Source of the DNA: Pseudonocardia sp. HH130629-09
GTDB lineage: Bacteria > Actinomycetota > Actinomycetes > Mycobacteriales > Pseudonocardiaceae
Reading direction: 5' to 3'
Assembly: GCF_001294645.1 (NCBI RefSeq)
Contig: NZ_CP011868.1
Location: forward strand, 5,270,001-5,334,000
DNA: 64,000 bases
Position numbers and translations under genes: made by a program. The notes beneath the pieces were generated by a model that saw only the letters and a list, made by a program, of their open reading frames with translations, did no database searches and was not told the DNA's origin. The first letter of the stretch is position 1. Each line of letters starts with the position of its first letter. Positions 24,879-34,201 of the stretch are shown piece after piece.

Positions 24879-25319
24879 TTGACGACGAAGACGGTCATCG
24901 CGGCGGACTACCGTGAATGGCAGGTGAGCCGGCGGATCGAGTGGACCACGCCGGCGGTCGGTGACGAGTTCGAGCACGACGTCGACGCGGGCAACGGCGC
25001 GGTCGTGCTGATCCTCGGCACGCTGGCGTTCTTCTGGCTGGTCCTCATCGTCTGGGCGCCCGACGGGGTGGTCTTCCCCTGGTTCTACTGGCTCGTCGTC
25101 ATCGTCGGACTGGGCTTCTTCCCGTTCCGCTGGCTGCTGCGCAGGCCGTTCACGATCACCGCGAAGACCCAGGGCGGCTACGACCTGCCCCCGGAGAAGT
25201 GGACGGGCATGGTGCGCGGGCTCGCCACCGCGCGCGAGGAGACCAAGGTGGTCGTGCGCAGCCTGAAGAACCGCTCGACGCCCGGCCACGCGGACAGCCC
25301 GCTGCAGCCGATCAACTAG
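24879..25319 (+). CDS. Two-TM membrane protein of unknown function upstream of DNA glycosylase
   Basis: A 146-residue protein starting at TTG (AGGGGAG 8 nt upstream). Two adjacent TM segments occupy about residues 42-60 and 66-86, flanked by a charged N-terminus (SRRIEWTTPAVGDEFEHD) and a C-terminal cytoplasmic part with RPFTITAKTQGGYDLPPEKW. It ends 8 nt before the Fpg/Nei gene, so they are probably co-transcribed. I do not recognise a family with a known role. Confidence 0.7.
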   Translation: MTTKTVIAADYREWQVSRRIEWTTPAVGDEFEHDVDAGNGAVVLILGTLAFFWLVLIVWAPDGVVFPWFYWLVVIVGLGFFPFRWLLRRPFTITAKTQGGYDLPPEKWTGMVRGLATAREETKVVVRSLKNRSTPGHADSPLQPIN

Positions 25320-25327
25320 GAGTCGCG

Positions 25328-26206
25328 GTGCCCGAACTGCCCGAGGTGGAGGCCCTGGCCCACCACCTGCGTGAGCACGCCGTGTACCGCCCGGTGGCCA
25401 GGGTGGACCTGGCCTCGATGAGCGCGCTGAAGACGTTCGACCCGCCGGTGTCGGCGCTGGTGGGCAGGGTGGTGACCGGGGCGTCGAGGTTCGGGAAGTT
25501 CCTGTCGCTCGACTTCGCCGACCGGCCCGACGCCGGCCCGATGCACCTGGTCACGCACCTGTCCCGGGCCGGCTGGCTGCGCTGGCACACCACCGCGGGC
25601 GTCACCCCGCCCAGGCCGGGCCGCGGCCCGTTGCAGCTGCGGGTGCACCTCGACCAGGTCGGCGGGCCGGGCTTCGACCTCACCGAGCAGGGCACCCAGA
25701 AGCGGCTCGCCGTGTACCTCGTGGACGACCCGGCGCAGGTCCCTGGCATCGCGAAGCTGGGCCCGGACGCACTGGAGCTGAGCCGGCCGGGCCTCGACGA
25801 GCTGCTCGACGGCGACAACCGCAGGCTCAAGACCCTGCTGACCGACCAGTCGACGCTCGCCGGCATCGGTAACGCCTACTCCGACGAGATCCTGCACACC
25901 GCGCGCCTGTCGCCCTACGCCACCGCGTCCCGGCTCGACGCCGCCGCCCGGGACACCCTGTTCGAGTCGCTGCACGCCGTGCTGTCCGACGCGGTGTCCC
26001 GCTCGGTCGGCCAGGGCGCCGCCGAGCTCAAGGGGGAGAAGCGCTCCGGGCTGCGCGTGCACGCCCGCACCGGGCTGCCCTGCCCGGTCTGCGGCGACAC
26101 CGTGCGCGAGGTGTCGTTCGCGGAGAGATCATTCCAGTACTGTCCGACCTGTCAGACCGGGGGGAAACCGCTCGCCGACCGCCGCCTGTCCCGGTTGGTG
26201 CGCTAG
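25328..26206 (+). CDS. Fpg/Nei-family DNA glycosylase/AP lyase
   Basis: A 292-residue base-excision repair enzyme. The mature N-terminus PELPEVEAL supplies catalytic Pro2 and Glu3. A conserved lysine lies in SRFGKFLSLDF. The helix-two-turn-helix has LAGIGNAYSDEILH. The C-terminal zinc finger is CPVC-x16-CPTC. It removes oxidised bases; Nei- rather than Fpg-type is likely but not proven. GTG start with AGGAG 6 nt upstream. Its stop shares one base with the start of the sensor kinase gene. Confidence 0.93.
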   Translation: MPELPEVEALAHHLREHAVYRPVARVDLASMSALKTFDPPVSALVGRVVTGASRFGKFLSLDFADRPDAGPMHLVTHLSRAGWLRWHTTAGVTPPRPGRGPLQLRVHLDQVGGPGFDLTEQGTQKRLAVYLVDDPAQVPGIAKLGPDALELSRPGLDELLDGDNRRLKTLLTDQSTLAGIGNAYSDEILHTARLSPYATASRLDAAARDTLFESLHAVLSDAVSRSVGQGAAELKGEKRSGLRVHARTGLPCPVCGDTVREVSFAERSFQYCPTCQTGGKPLADRRLSRLVR

Positions 26207-27450
26207 TGGCGGGCGCGGGAACGGGGGTACTCGCAGTCGTGGACGGATCCACCACGCTCACCCCCTCCATGGCGCTGCTGCTCGTGGTGGCGGTCGTCGT
26301 CGCCGTCGTCGCGGTGTTCTTCTTCCTGTGGCAGCGCAACCGACGCAACACGATGGTGTCGCCGCTGGCCAAGGCCACGTTCTCCGCGCTGCACACGGTC
26401 GCGCTGGCCGCGCCGGTGCTGCGGGAGGGGCTGTCGTCGCGCTCGGCGTCGCAGGCGCTGCCGTACCTGCGTCAGCTGCTGGAGACCACGGCGATGGCGA
26501 TGACCGACTCGCGTGGCACGGTCCTGGGCTGGGACGGCAGCGCCGACCAGCACCAGCAGGACGTGCAGACGCTCGCGGACACGGTCGTCCGGACCGGCCG
26601 CATGGAGCTGATGAGCCACACCGCCATCAAGTGCAACCAGCCGGGCTGCGAGGTGCGCGGGATCGTCGTCGTCCCGCTGGAGAGCGACGGGAACATCATC
26701 GGCACGCTGGCCGCGCTCACCCCCTCGACGGCCGGCCCTCCGGTTCTGCGGGCCACCGGCGAGGTCGCGCGCTACGTCTCCAGCCAGCTGGAGCTCGCCG
26801 AGCTCGACGACTCCCGCGCCCGGCTCAACCGGGCCGAGGTCCGCGCCCTGCGCGCCCAGATCTCGCCGCACTTCGTCTACAACGCACTGACCACGATCGC
26901 CTCGTTCATCCGCACCGACCCGGCCCGGGCCCGCGAGCTGCTCATCGAGTTCGCCGACTTCACCCGCTACTCGTTCCGCTCGGCAGGCGAGTACACGACG
27001 CTGCTCGACGAGCTGAACAATATCGAGCGCTACGTGCGGCTGGAGAAGGCCCGCTTCGGCAACCGGCTCAACATCAAGCTCCAGATCGACCAGGAGGTGC
27101 AGAACGTCGTCCTGCCCTTCCTCGCGCTGCAGCCCCTGGTGGAGAACGCGGTCCGGCACGGGCTGTCCGGCAAGCCAAACGGCGGCACCGTCACCATCCG
27201 CGCGGAGAACGCCGGCTCGGAGTGCGTGATCGTCGTCGAGGACGACGGCGTCGGCATGGACCCGGCCCGGCTCAACGAGGACCTCGACGACGCCCATCTC
27301 TCCGGCGCGCACGTCGGCCTCGGCAACGTCGACGACCGCATGCGCTCGGCCTTCGGCGACAACTTCGGCCTCGTCGTCGACACCAACATCGGCGCCGGAA
27401 TGAAGATCACGCTGCGGGTGCCGAAGTTCCGGGCGGGCATCCGGGCCTGA
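26206..27450 (+). CDS. LytS/YehU-type sensor histidine kinase
   Basis: A 414-residue kinase. One TM helix near the N-terminus (about 21-45), a GAF-like region with RGTVLGWDG and a CNQPGC pair, then the His_kinase (PF06580) domain. The phospho-acceptor is His222 in QISPHFVYNAL. The ATP domain has LPFLALQPLVENAVRHGL, VVEDDGVGM and GLGNVDDRM. The partner is the LytTR regulator downstream, separated by an S49 peptidase gene. LytS/LytTR pairs such as BtsS/BtsR and YpdA/YpdB sense pyruvate and control its uptake, which fits the symporter genes that follow. Confidence 0.92.
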   Translation: MAGAGTGVLAVVDGSTTLTPSMALLLVVAVVVAVVAVFFFLWQRNRRNTMVSPLAKATFSALHTVALAAPVLREGLSSRSASQALPYLRQLLETTAMAMTDSRGTVLGWDGSADQHQQDVQTLADTVVRTGRMELMSHTAIKCNQPGCEVRGIVVVPLESDGNIIGTLAALTPSTAGPPVLRATGEVARYVSSQLELAELDDSRARLNRAEVRALRAQISPHFVYNALTTIASFIRTDPARARELLIEFADFTRYSFRSAGEYTTLLDELNNIERYVRLEKARFGNRLNIKLQIDQEVQNVVLPFLALQPLVENAVRHGLSGKPNGGTVTIRAENAGSECVIVVEDDGVGMDPARLNEDLDDAHLSGAHVGLGNVDDRMRSAFGDNFGLVVDTNIGAGMKITLRVPKFRAGIRA

Positions 27451-27574
27451 CCCGGGGGCGTCCGTGGGGGCCCTCCGGCGCCTTGCTGGTCCGTACGGGT
27501 GAACCAGGCGAGGGCGAGATGTGCCGATCCGGTCACGCCACGTCACCCTGTGCGCGCGCGTACGGTGGGACGGC

Positions 27575-28462
27575 ATGGACGTCCTGCGTATTCCCGCGGC
27601 GGTGACCTCGCGTCTGCCCGGCAGACTGGGGGAGTCGGTCGGCCCCCCGGTGGTGTCGGTCGTGCGGCTGCAGGGCGTCATCAGTGCCCAGGCCGCGCCG
27701 GTGCCGCGCCAGGTGCTCAGCATCTCCTCGCTGGAGAAGGTGCTGGAGCGGGCCTTCGCGCCCGAGCGGCTCGCCGCCGTCGCCCTGGTGATCAACTCCC
27801 CGGGCGGCTCGCCCACCCAGTCCGAGCTGATCGGGAACCGCATCCGCGCACTGGCGGCGGAGAAGGACGTGCCTGTGCTGGCGTTCTGCGAGGACGTCGC
27901 CGCGTCCGGCGGCTACTGGCTGGCCTGCGCCGCCGACGAGATCTACGCCTGCTCCACCTCGGTCGTCGGCTCGATCGGTGTGATCAGCGCCGGGTTCGGG
28001 CTCGACGGCCTGATCGAGCGGTGGGGCGTGACCCGGCGGCTGCACACCGCAGGCGGGTCGAAGTCGCGGCTGGACCCGTTCCTGCCCGAGCGGCCCGAGG
28101 ACGTCGCCTGGCTCACCGGCCTGCAGGAACAGCTGCACGAGCGGTTCACCGGATGGGTGCGCGAGCGGCGCGGCGACCGGCTCGCGACCGACACCGAGCT
28201 GTTCGACGGCGAGGTGTGGCTGGGCGAGCGGGCCCGCGCGTTGGGCCTGGTGGACGGCATCGGCAGCGCCCACGACGTCCTGACCGAACGCTTCCCCGAC
28301 GCCGAGCAGCGCCCGGTGGAGCAACGCAGGCCGTTGCTCGCCCGCCTGGGGGCGGGCGGATCCGCGGCCCGGGCCGGCCTCCCCGGCGGTGTCGCGGGGG
28401 CCGGGCACGAGCTGCTCTCCGCCCTTGAGACACGGGCGGCGTGGGCCCGTTACGGGCTGTGA
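27575..28462 (+). CDS. Peptidase S49 (SppA-like, short form)
   Basis: A 295-residue serine protease. Catalytic Ser111 in CEDVAASGGYWLACAADEI and Lys163 in SKSRLDPFLPE form the S49 Ser/Lys dyad; INSPGGSP is the oxyanion/strand motif. There is no TM or signal peptide, unlike full SppA, so it probably acts on the cytoplasmic face. It degrades signal peptides or small membrane fragments in related bacteria. TACGGT lies 8 nt before the ATG. Its place between a sensor kinase and its regulator is unusual. Confidence 0.88.
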   Translation: MDVLRIPAAVTSRLPGRLGESVGPPVVSVVRLQGVISAQAAPVPRQVLSISSLEKVLERAFAPERLAAVALVINSPGGSPTQSELIGNRIRALAAEKDVPVLAFCEDVAASGGYWLACAADEIYACSTSVVGSIGVISAGFGLDGLIERWGVTRRLHTAGGSKSRLDPFLPERPEDVAWLTGLQEQLHERFTGWVRERRGDRLATDTELFDGEVWLGERARALGLVDGIGSAHDVLTERFPDAEQRPVEQRRPLLARLGAGGSAARAGLPGGVAGAGHELLSALETRAAWARYGL

Positions 28463-28466
28463 CACC

Positions 28467-28517
28467 GGTGACCGTGTGTACCACGGCCGAGCTGCACCCC
28501 GTGTCCGGACGGTCACC
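28467..28517. repeat. 8-bp inverted repeat upstream of response-regulator gene
   Basis: GGTGACCG (28467-28474) and CGGTCACC (28510-28517) flank 35 nt in the 172-bp gap before the LytTR gene. It may be a looped operator or an mRNA stem. No other signal is clear in the gap. Confidence 0.25.
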
Positions 28518-28634
28518 GATCCGGTTCGTGCCCTGGCATCACGCGCGTCGGCACGTCACCATGGTCGCGGCGCCGGGCGATCATCGAGCGGATGGGCTTC
28601 CCGGCGCAGGCTGAGGAAGCAGGATGAGGAGATC

Positions 28635-29483
28635 GTGGACAGCAACGACACCACTCGCGGACTGGTCGTTCTCGCGGTGGACGACGAGCAGCCCGCGCTC
28701 GAGGAGATGGCCTTCCTGCTCGACGAGGACCCGCGCGTCGCGACGGTCCTCAAGGCCGGCGAGTCCACCGAGGCACTGCGCATCCTGAACGGCCGCCGGG
28801 CCGGGGCGGCCGCGGGTCCCGGTGCGGGGGGCGGCGCGGACGTCGCCGAGCAGACCGACATCGACGCGGTGTTCCTCGACATCCGCATGCCCGGCCTCGA
28901 CGGCCTGGAGCTGGCCCGGGTGCTGCAGAACATGGCCGTGCAGCCGGCGATCGTCTTCGTCACCGCGCACGACGACCGTGCGGTCGACGCCTACGACGTG
29001 GGTGCCATCGACTACCTGCTGAAGCCGCTGCGCACCGAGCGCCTCTCCGCCGCACTCGACCGGATCCTGTCGACCCGTCGCAGCGGACCGGTCGAGACCG
29101 TCCGCGAGGAGAGCGGTGGCGACGACGAGGTCATCCCCGTCGAGCTGGCCGGCACCACGAAGCTGGTACCTCGTTCCGCCGTGCGCTACGTCGAGGCCCA
29201 GGGCGACTACGCCCGGCTGCACACCACCGAGGGCAGCCACCTCGTCCGGATCCCGCTGTCGGTGCTCGAGGACCGGTGGCGCGACGCCGGCTTCGTCCGC
29301 ATCCACCGCTCGTTCCTGGTGGCGCTGCCGCTGGTCACCGAGCTGCGGCTGGCCGGGTCCGGCTACGTCGTGCGCATCGGCTCCGGCCCGGAGACCGCGG
29401 AGCTGCCGGTCAGCCGTCGGCACACCCGTGAACTGAAGGACCGCCTCGTCCGCGCGACCAAGCAGGCGTGGAGCCAGAGGTGA
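28635..29483 (+). CDS. LytTR response regulator
   Basis: A 282-residue regulator with N-terminal receiver and C-terminal LytTR DNA-binding domain. Phospho-acceptor Asp82 lies in AVFLDIRMPGLDG; VTAHDDRAVDAYDVGAIDYLLKP gives the switch Thr and conserved Lys. A ~20-residue Ala/Gly insert (RRAGAAAGPGAGGGADVAE) between alpha-2 and beta-3 explains the late Asp. The LytTR part has RYVEAQGDYARLHT and FVRIHRSFLVAL. GTG start with GAGGAG upstream. It is partner of the kinase at 26206 and probably drives the symporter genes. Confidence 0.93.
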   Translation: MDSNDTTRGLVVLAVDDEQPALEEMAFLLDEDPRVATVLKAGESTEALRILNGRRAGAAAGPGAGGGADVAEQTDIDAVFLDIRMPGLDGLELARVLQNMAVQPAIVFVTAHDDRAVDAYDVGAIDYLLKPLRTERLSAALDRILSTRRSGPVETVREESGGDDEVIPVELAGTTKLVPRSAVRYVEAQGDYARLHTTEGSHLVRIPLSVLEDRWRDAGFVRIHRSFLVALPLVTELRLAGSGYVVRIGSGPETAELPVSRRHTRELKDRLVRATKQAWSQR

Positions 29484-31888
29484 ACAGGTCCACCGGCGGC
29501 GTCTCGCCGTCGGTGCGTCCGCAGTCCGACCGGGCCGCGGACGATCTCGACGGGTCCGACCGACCCGGCACCGGACCCGACGCGACCGTCGCCGGCCCCC
29601 TCGCGGACCAGGGCGCCCCCGCCCCCGCGCCCGAGGACCGCCCGGATCCCGCTCGGTCGCGCCCGTACCCGGACGGCGCCGTCGCCGGTCTCGACGCCTG
29701 GAACCCGGCGCTCGAACACCGCAACCGCCGGGTCGCCCTCGCACCGGAGCCGGCCGGGAACGCCATCCCGGCCCAGCCGCGCGGCTCCTACGCGTCCGGT
29801 CCCCACCCGCGGCCGGCCGACGGGTACGGGCCCGGTGGCGGCCCCGGGCCGCGCCCGGCCCCCCGGCCGACCCCCCGCCCGCGACCGACCGCCACACCGG
29901 GATCCGAGGGGGGCGTTCCGCGTGCCACCGGTCCCGCTCCGGCCGCGCCCGGGCCCGCCGGCGGCCCGATCTCCGGCGCCCCGAGGCCCGGCGCCCCGAG
30001 GCCAGGCGCCCCGAGGCCAGGCGCTCCGACGCCCGGCGCCTCGACGCCCACGGCCTCGACGTCCAGCGCCTCGTCCTCCGGTGGCGGCGCGCCCCGTGAC
30101 ACCGCTCCCGACGACCGCGTCCCCGGTCACCTGGGCCCGGTCACCCCGGGTCCCGGCAACCCGGGATCCGGCGACCGGACCTCCCGCGACCGGCAGGCGA
30201 CCGCCGCGACCGGGGGCCGCGCCGCTCGCCGTGCCCGTCGCGCGGCGGAGGAACCCGCCGACGACGGCGGCGCCGGCTGGCTCCAGGCCGAGATCGCCCG
30301 TCGCGTCGCGGACCGGGCCGGGGGGACCGGCCGGCACGCCCGCGTCGACCCGTCCGCGACGCCGCACCGGGACCGTGGGCAGAGCGATCCCGACGACGCG
30401 CCGGCGCCCTATCCCGACCACGACGACCCGCCCCGCGGCGCCGCCGCTCGTGGCGTCGCGACCGGGGCCGGGACCGCCACGCCGCCTGCCGTACCCACCG
30501 CGCCGCTGCCCGCCCCGACCCCACCCGCCCCGAGCCCGCCCGGCGCGACGCCGCACGACACGACGCTGCACGAGGGCGGCTACGCCCCGGACGACCGCGA
30601 CCCCGAGGACCGTGACCTCGACGCGCGCGAGACCTATGGCCCGCCGGTCCACCCCACCCGCGCCCGCCCGGCTCGGCCGCGCGCCAACCTCGTGCCGGAC
30701 CCGTACGCACCGGAGGGTGTGCGCCCCGGTCCCGGCTGGCCGCCGGCCCCCGCCGCGACCCCGGCCCCGGACGTCGCCGACAGCGGTGTGCAGACCCCGG
30801 CTCCGGACGTCGCCGACAGCGGGAAGCAGTGGCCCCCGACCGGTGGCGGCTCCGGCCTGCCCCAGCGCGTCCCGGGCGCGACGTCGTGGTCGAGCACCTG
30901 GTCCCCCGACCGCAGCGCGCTCCTGGCGGGCACCCCCGACACCGCGAGCGCTGCCGACACCGCGAGCGCTGCCGACACGGCGGACCCGCGCGGCACGGCC
31001 GGCACCGGGCTCCCGGCCCGCCCCGGCAGCGCGGACGAGCGCGCAGACGGGACCGAGGACGCGACCGTCGCCGCACCGGCCGACCGGCCGGGGCCCGAGG
31101 GATCCACCGAGACCCGCCCGGTCCCCACCCGCTGGTCCGCGGCAGGCCGACGCGATCCCGTCGCCCCGATGCCGTACCGCCCGGACCCCGCCGACCGGCT
31201 CGGCCCCGCGGCCGGCCGCACCGACCACGGCGACCACGGCACCGACTACCGCACCGACGACGAGCTGGACGACGACGACCTCCCCGACGAGGACGAGCTC
31301 GACGAGGAGCTCGACGAGCTGCGCGGCGGCCCCCTCGAACGCACCGAGGTCATCTGGCGCGCCCCCGAGGTCGACGTCGCCCCGGCTCCCGAGCCGTCGG
31401 TCGAGCCCGGTCCCCAGCCGTTCGCCCCGGTCGCCGCGGCGCCCTACACCGGCGCCCGCCCACGCCCGTTCTCCGCCGAGCCCACCGACCCGCCCGCGGC
31501 GGCCGAGGAGCCCGGCGACGACGAGCTCGGCGCCGGGCGCGTCCGCATCGTGCTCTCCGAGCGCCGCTCGACCGCGCAGTCCTCGCGCGGGCTGTCCGAC
31601 GTGCAGGACCCGGGCGCCGTCGGCACCCTGCTGCGCAACTCCCTGGTCCGCACCCAGCTGCTGCTCGCGCTGCGGGTCAGCGTCGTCGCGCTGATCGGGC
31701 TGGGCGTGCTGCCCGCCCTGTTCATCGCGGTCCCGGTCCTCGGCCAGATCGAGGTGCTGGGCATCCGGCTGCCGTGGCTGCTGCTCGGCGTGCTCGTCTA
31801 CCCGTTCCTGCTCGGCCTGGGCTGGTGGTACGTGAGCTCCGCGGAGGCGGCGGAGCAGGACTTCGCCGACGACGTGGCCGATCGATGA
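29480..31888 (+). CDS. Long disordered protein with C-terminal two-TM (DUF485-like) domain
   Basis: An 802-residue protein. About residues 1-710 are low-complexity Pro/Ala/Asp/Arg sequence with runs such as RPGAPRPGAPRPGAP and an acidic stretch (DDELDDDDLPDEDELDEELD). The last ~95 residues form two TM helices (SVVALIGLGVLPALFIAV, LLGVLVYPFLLGLGWWYV) and an acidic tail, laid out as in DUF485 proteins that precede acetate-type symporters. The GTG overlaps the regulator stop (GTGA); ATGA joins it to the symporter gene. It is probably a symporter subunit with a large cytoplasmic arm. Confidence 0.7.
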   Translation: MNRSTGGVSPSVRPQSDRAADDLDGSDRPGTGPDATVAGPLADQGAPAPAPEDRPDPARSRPYPDGAVAGLDAWNPALEHRNRRVALAPEPAGNAIPAQPRGSYASGPHPRPADGYGPGGGPGPRPAPRPTPRPRPTATPGSEGGVPRATGPAPAAPGPAGGPISGAPRPGAPRPGAPRPGAPTPGASTPTASTSSASSSGGGAPRDTAPDDRVPGHLGPVTPGPGNPGSGDRTSRDRQATAATGGRAARRARRAAEEPADDGGAGWLQAEIARRVADRAGGTGRHARVDPSATPHRDRGQSDPDDAPAPYPDHDDPPRGAAARGVATGAGTATPPAVPTAPLPAPTPPAPSPPGATPHDTTLHEGGYAPDDRDPEDRDLDARETYGPPVHPTRARPARPRANLVPDPYAPEGVRPGPGWPPAPAATPAPDVADSGVQTPAPDVADSGKQWPPTGGGSGLPQRVPGATSWSSTWSPDRSALLAGTPDTASAADTASAADTADPRGTAGTGLPARPGSADERADGTEDATVAAPADRPGPEGSTETRPVPTRWSAAGRRDPVAPMPYRPDPADRLGPAAGRTDHGDHGTDYRTDDELDDDDLPDEDELDEELDELRGGPLERTEVIWRAPEVDVAPAPEPSVEPGPQPFAPVAAAPYTGARPRPFSAEPTDPPAAAEEPGDDELGAGRVRIVLSERRSTAQSSRGLSDVQDPGAVGTLLRNSLVRTQLLLALRVSVVALIGLGVLPALFIAVPVLGQIEVLGIRLPWLLLGVLVYPFLLGLGWWYVSSAEAAEQDFADDVADR

Positions 31889-33642
31889 GCCTGACCGCGA
31901 TCCTGTCGCTGGTCGCGATCGTCCTGGTGGCGGTCGCGTCCTCCGTGATCGGCTCCATCGCCCACCGGACCAGGCTGACCTCGGACTTCCTCGTCGCGTC
32001 CCGGTCGGTGCCGTCGCGGCTCAACGCCGGCGCGATCTCCGGCGAGTACCTGTCCGCGGCCTCGTTCCTCGGCATCGCGGGGCTGATCCTCGTCCAGGGT
32101 GTCGACGCGCTCTGGTACGCCGTCGGCTACACCGCCGGTTACCTGTTCCTGCTCCTGTTCGTCGCCGCGCCGCTGCGCCGATCGGGCGCCTACACCGTCC
32201 CCGACTTCGCCGACGCCCGGCTCGCCTCGCCGATGCTGCGCAAGGTCTGCGCAGCCGTCGTCATCGTCATCTGCTGGCTCTACCTGCTGCCGCAGCTGCA
32301 GGGCGCCGGGCTGACCGTCGGCATCGTCACCGGTCTGCCCGACTGGATCGGCTCCGGTGCGGCCGGGGTGATCGTGGTCGCCACCGTCGCGCTCGGCGGG
32401 ATGCGCTCGGTGACGTTCGTGCAGGCGTTCCAGTACTGGTTCAAGCTGACCGCGCTCGCCGTGCCGGCCGTGATCGGCCTGGCCGTCTGGCTCGGCGACG
32501 GCCACACCTTCGCCCGCGACGAGCCGCCGGAGTTCCGCGAGCCCACGACCGTCTCGGTCGCCACCCCGGTGACGCTCGAGGCGCGGCTGGCCGTCGACGT
32601 CGTCGCCCGCGGCACCGTCGACGGGCAGCCGGTCGACGGCCCGCTGCGCTGGGTCGCCGGATCCACCCACGAGGTCACCGCCGGGACCGAGCTGCGGTTC
32701 GCCGCGGGCGCCCCGGTGCCGGTCACCCGCGGTGCCCCGACCGACGACGAGAGCTGGCTGCGCCCGTTCGCCGGCTCCGATCAGCACCAGCTGCTCGCGA
32801 CCTACTCGCTGATCCTCGCCACGTTCCTCGGGACCATGGGCCTGCCGCACGTGCTCGGCCGCTTCTACACCAACTCCGACGGCCGGGCGGCCCGTCGCAG
32901 CGCCGTGCTCGTCCTGGCGATGCTGGGCGGCTTCTACGTCCTGGTGACGCTGCTCGGCGTGCTGTCGCGGGTCTACACCCCGCAGCTGCTGGTCACCGGC
33001 CGCACCGACGCGGCGGTCCTGCTGCTCCCGACCGCGATCCTGGGCAGCGGGCTGCTCGGCGCGCTGGTGGGCGGCCTCGTCGCGGCGGGGGCGTGGGCCG
33101 CGTTCCTGTCGACGGCGTCGGGCCTGCTGGTCAGCCTGGCCAGCGTCGTGTCCACCGACGTGCTGCCCCGGCACGGCCGGATGACCCGGCGCTTCCCGCT
33201 GGCGACGGTGCTCGCCGGGGTGCCGCCGACGATCGTCGCACTCGTGCCGACCGGCCTGAACTTCGCTGAGGCCGTCGCGCTGGTGTTCGCCGTCGCCGCG
33301 TCCACGTTCTGTCCGCTGCTGGTCCTGGGCATCTGGTGGCGCGGGCTGACCGATGTCGGCGCGATCGCCGGGGTCGTCGTCGGCGGGGTGGTGTCGGCCG
33401 GTGCGGTCATCGCGGCACTGGCCGGGGTCGACGTCTCCGGGCTCGGCCCGCCGGCCGACTGGATCGGGGTCCTGTTGTACCGGCCGGCGATCGTCAGTGT
33501 GCCGCTGGCGTTCGCGACGATGGCGCTGGTGTCCCGGTTCACCCGGGCGCGCCGCCCCGTCGACGCGGGCCAGGTGCTCCTTCGCCTGCACGCACCCGAA
33601 CGGCTGGGGCTCATGCGGGACCGATTGGACGACAGGGCCTGA
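31885..33642 (+). CDS. Sodium:solute symporter, acetate/monocarboxylate type (first)
   Basis: A 585-residue SSS-family carrier of about 13 TM helices. Conserved blocks: SGEYLSAASFLGIAGLIL near TM2, GAYTVPDFADARL, GTMGLPHVLGRFYT and LSTASGLLVSLASVVSTDVL. These match cation/acetate symporters ActP/MctC. An insertion of about 95 residues (about 212-305) between TM helices, rich in Thr/Val/Asp, is predicted extracytoplasmic and absent from the second carrier. ATG overlaps the stop of the preceding gene (ATGA). Substrate (acetate, pyruvate, propionate) cannot be fixed. Confidence 0.88.
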   Translation: MSLTAILSLVAIVLVAVASSVIGSIAHRTRLTSDFLVASRSVPSRLNAGAISGEYLSAASFLGIAGLILVQGVDALWYAVGYTAGYLFLLLFVAAPLRRSGAYTVPDFADARLASPMLRKVCAAVVIVICWLYLLPQLQGAGLTVGIVTGLPDWIGSGAAGVIVVATVALGGMRSVTFVQAFQYWFKLTALAVPAVIGLAVWLGDGHTFARDEPPEFREPTTVSVATPVTLEARLAVDVVARGTVDGQPVDGPLRWVAGSTHEVTAGTELRFAAGAPVPVTRGAPTDDESWLRPFAGSDQHQLLATYSLILATFLGTMGLPHVLGRFYTNSDGRAARRSAVLVLAMLGGFYVLVTLLGVLSRVYTPQLLVTGRTDAAVLLLPTAILGSGLLGALVGGLVAAGAWAAFLSTASGLLVSLASVVSTDVLPRHGRMTRRFPLATVLAGVPPTIVALVPTGLNFAEAVALVFAVAASTFCPLLVLGIWWRGLTDVGAIAGVVVGGVVSAGAVIAALAGVDVSGLGPPADWIGVLLYRPAIVSVPLAFATMALVSRFTRARRPVDAGQVLLRLHAPERLGLMRDRLDDRA

Positions 33643-33859
33643 CGGGTCTCCGCCGAACGGGTCTACACAGCGTCACCGATCGGACGGGACGGTTCGTCCG
33701 GACCGGGGTTCTCGTCGGTATCGGCACGCAACGACGTTCCCCGACGCGATATCCGGTCGTTGTTCCGGGTGAAGTGTGTCCCCCGGGGACGCGCCGCGGT
33801 CCCCCGGCCACGACGCGGCCCGGCTCCCCGCAGCACGACCCCCGAAAGGAACCGGCGCC

Positions 33860-34201
33860 ATGAGCAGCCCCGCAGAGCGCTCGGCCGGCACGATCTACCA
33901 GCAGGTCCAGGCGAGTCCCGAGTTCCGGGCGTACCGCAGCCGCCTCCGGCGCTACGTGTTCCCGATGACCGCGATCTTCCTCGCCTGGTACCTCGCATAC
34001 GTCGGTCTCGCCAGCTACGCCCCCGAGTTCATGTCCATCCGGGTCGTCGGCACGATCACGGTCGGGCTACTCGTCGGCCTCGGCCAGTTCGTCTCCACCT
34101 TCCTGATCACGACCCTGTACGTCCGGTTCGCCGAGCGTGAGATCGACGGCCCGAGCGCCGAACTGCGCGCCCGGGTCGAGCAGGCGGAGGTACGCGCATG
34201 A
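33860..34201 (+). CDS. DUF485 two-TM membrane protein
   Basis: A 113-residue protein. The DUF485 layout is plain: SPEFRAYRSRLRRYVFPMTA, first TM (IFLAWYLAYVGLASY), then VGTITVGLLVGLGQFVSTFL and YVRFAEREID. DUF485 genes precede SSS acetate/monocarboxylate carriers in many bacteria, e.g. cg0952 before mctC in Corynebacterium, and the stop overlaps the second symporter start (ATGA). AAGGA lies 9 nt upstream. Confidence 0.92.
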   Translation: MSSPAERSAGTIYQQVQASPEFRAYRSRLRRYVFPMTAIFLAWYLAYVGLASYAPEFMSIRVVGTITVGLLVGLGQFVSTFLITTLYVRFAEREIDGPSAELRARVEQAEVRA

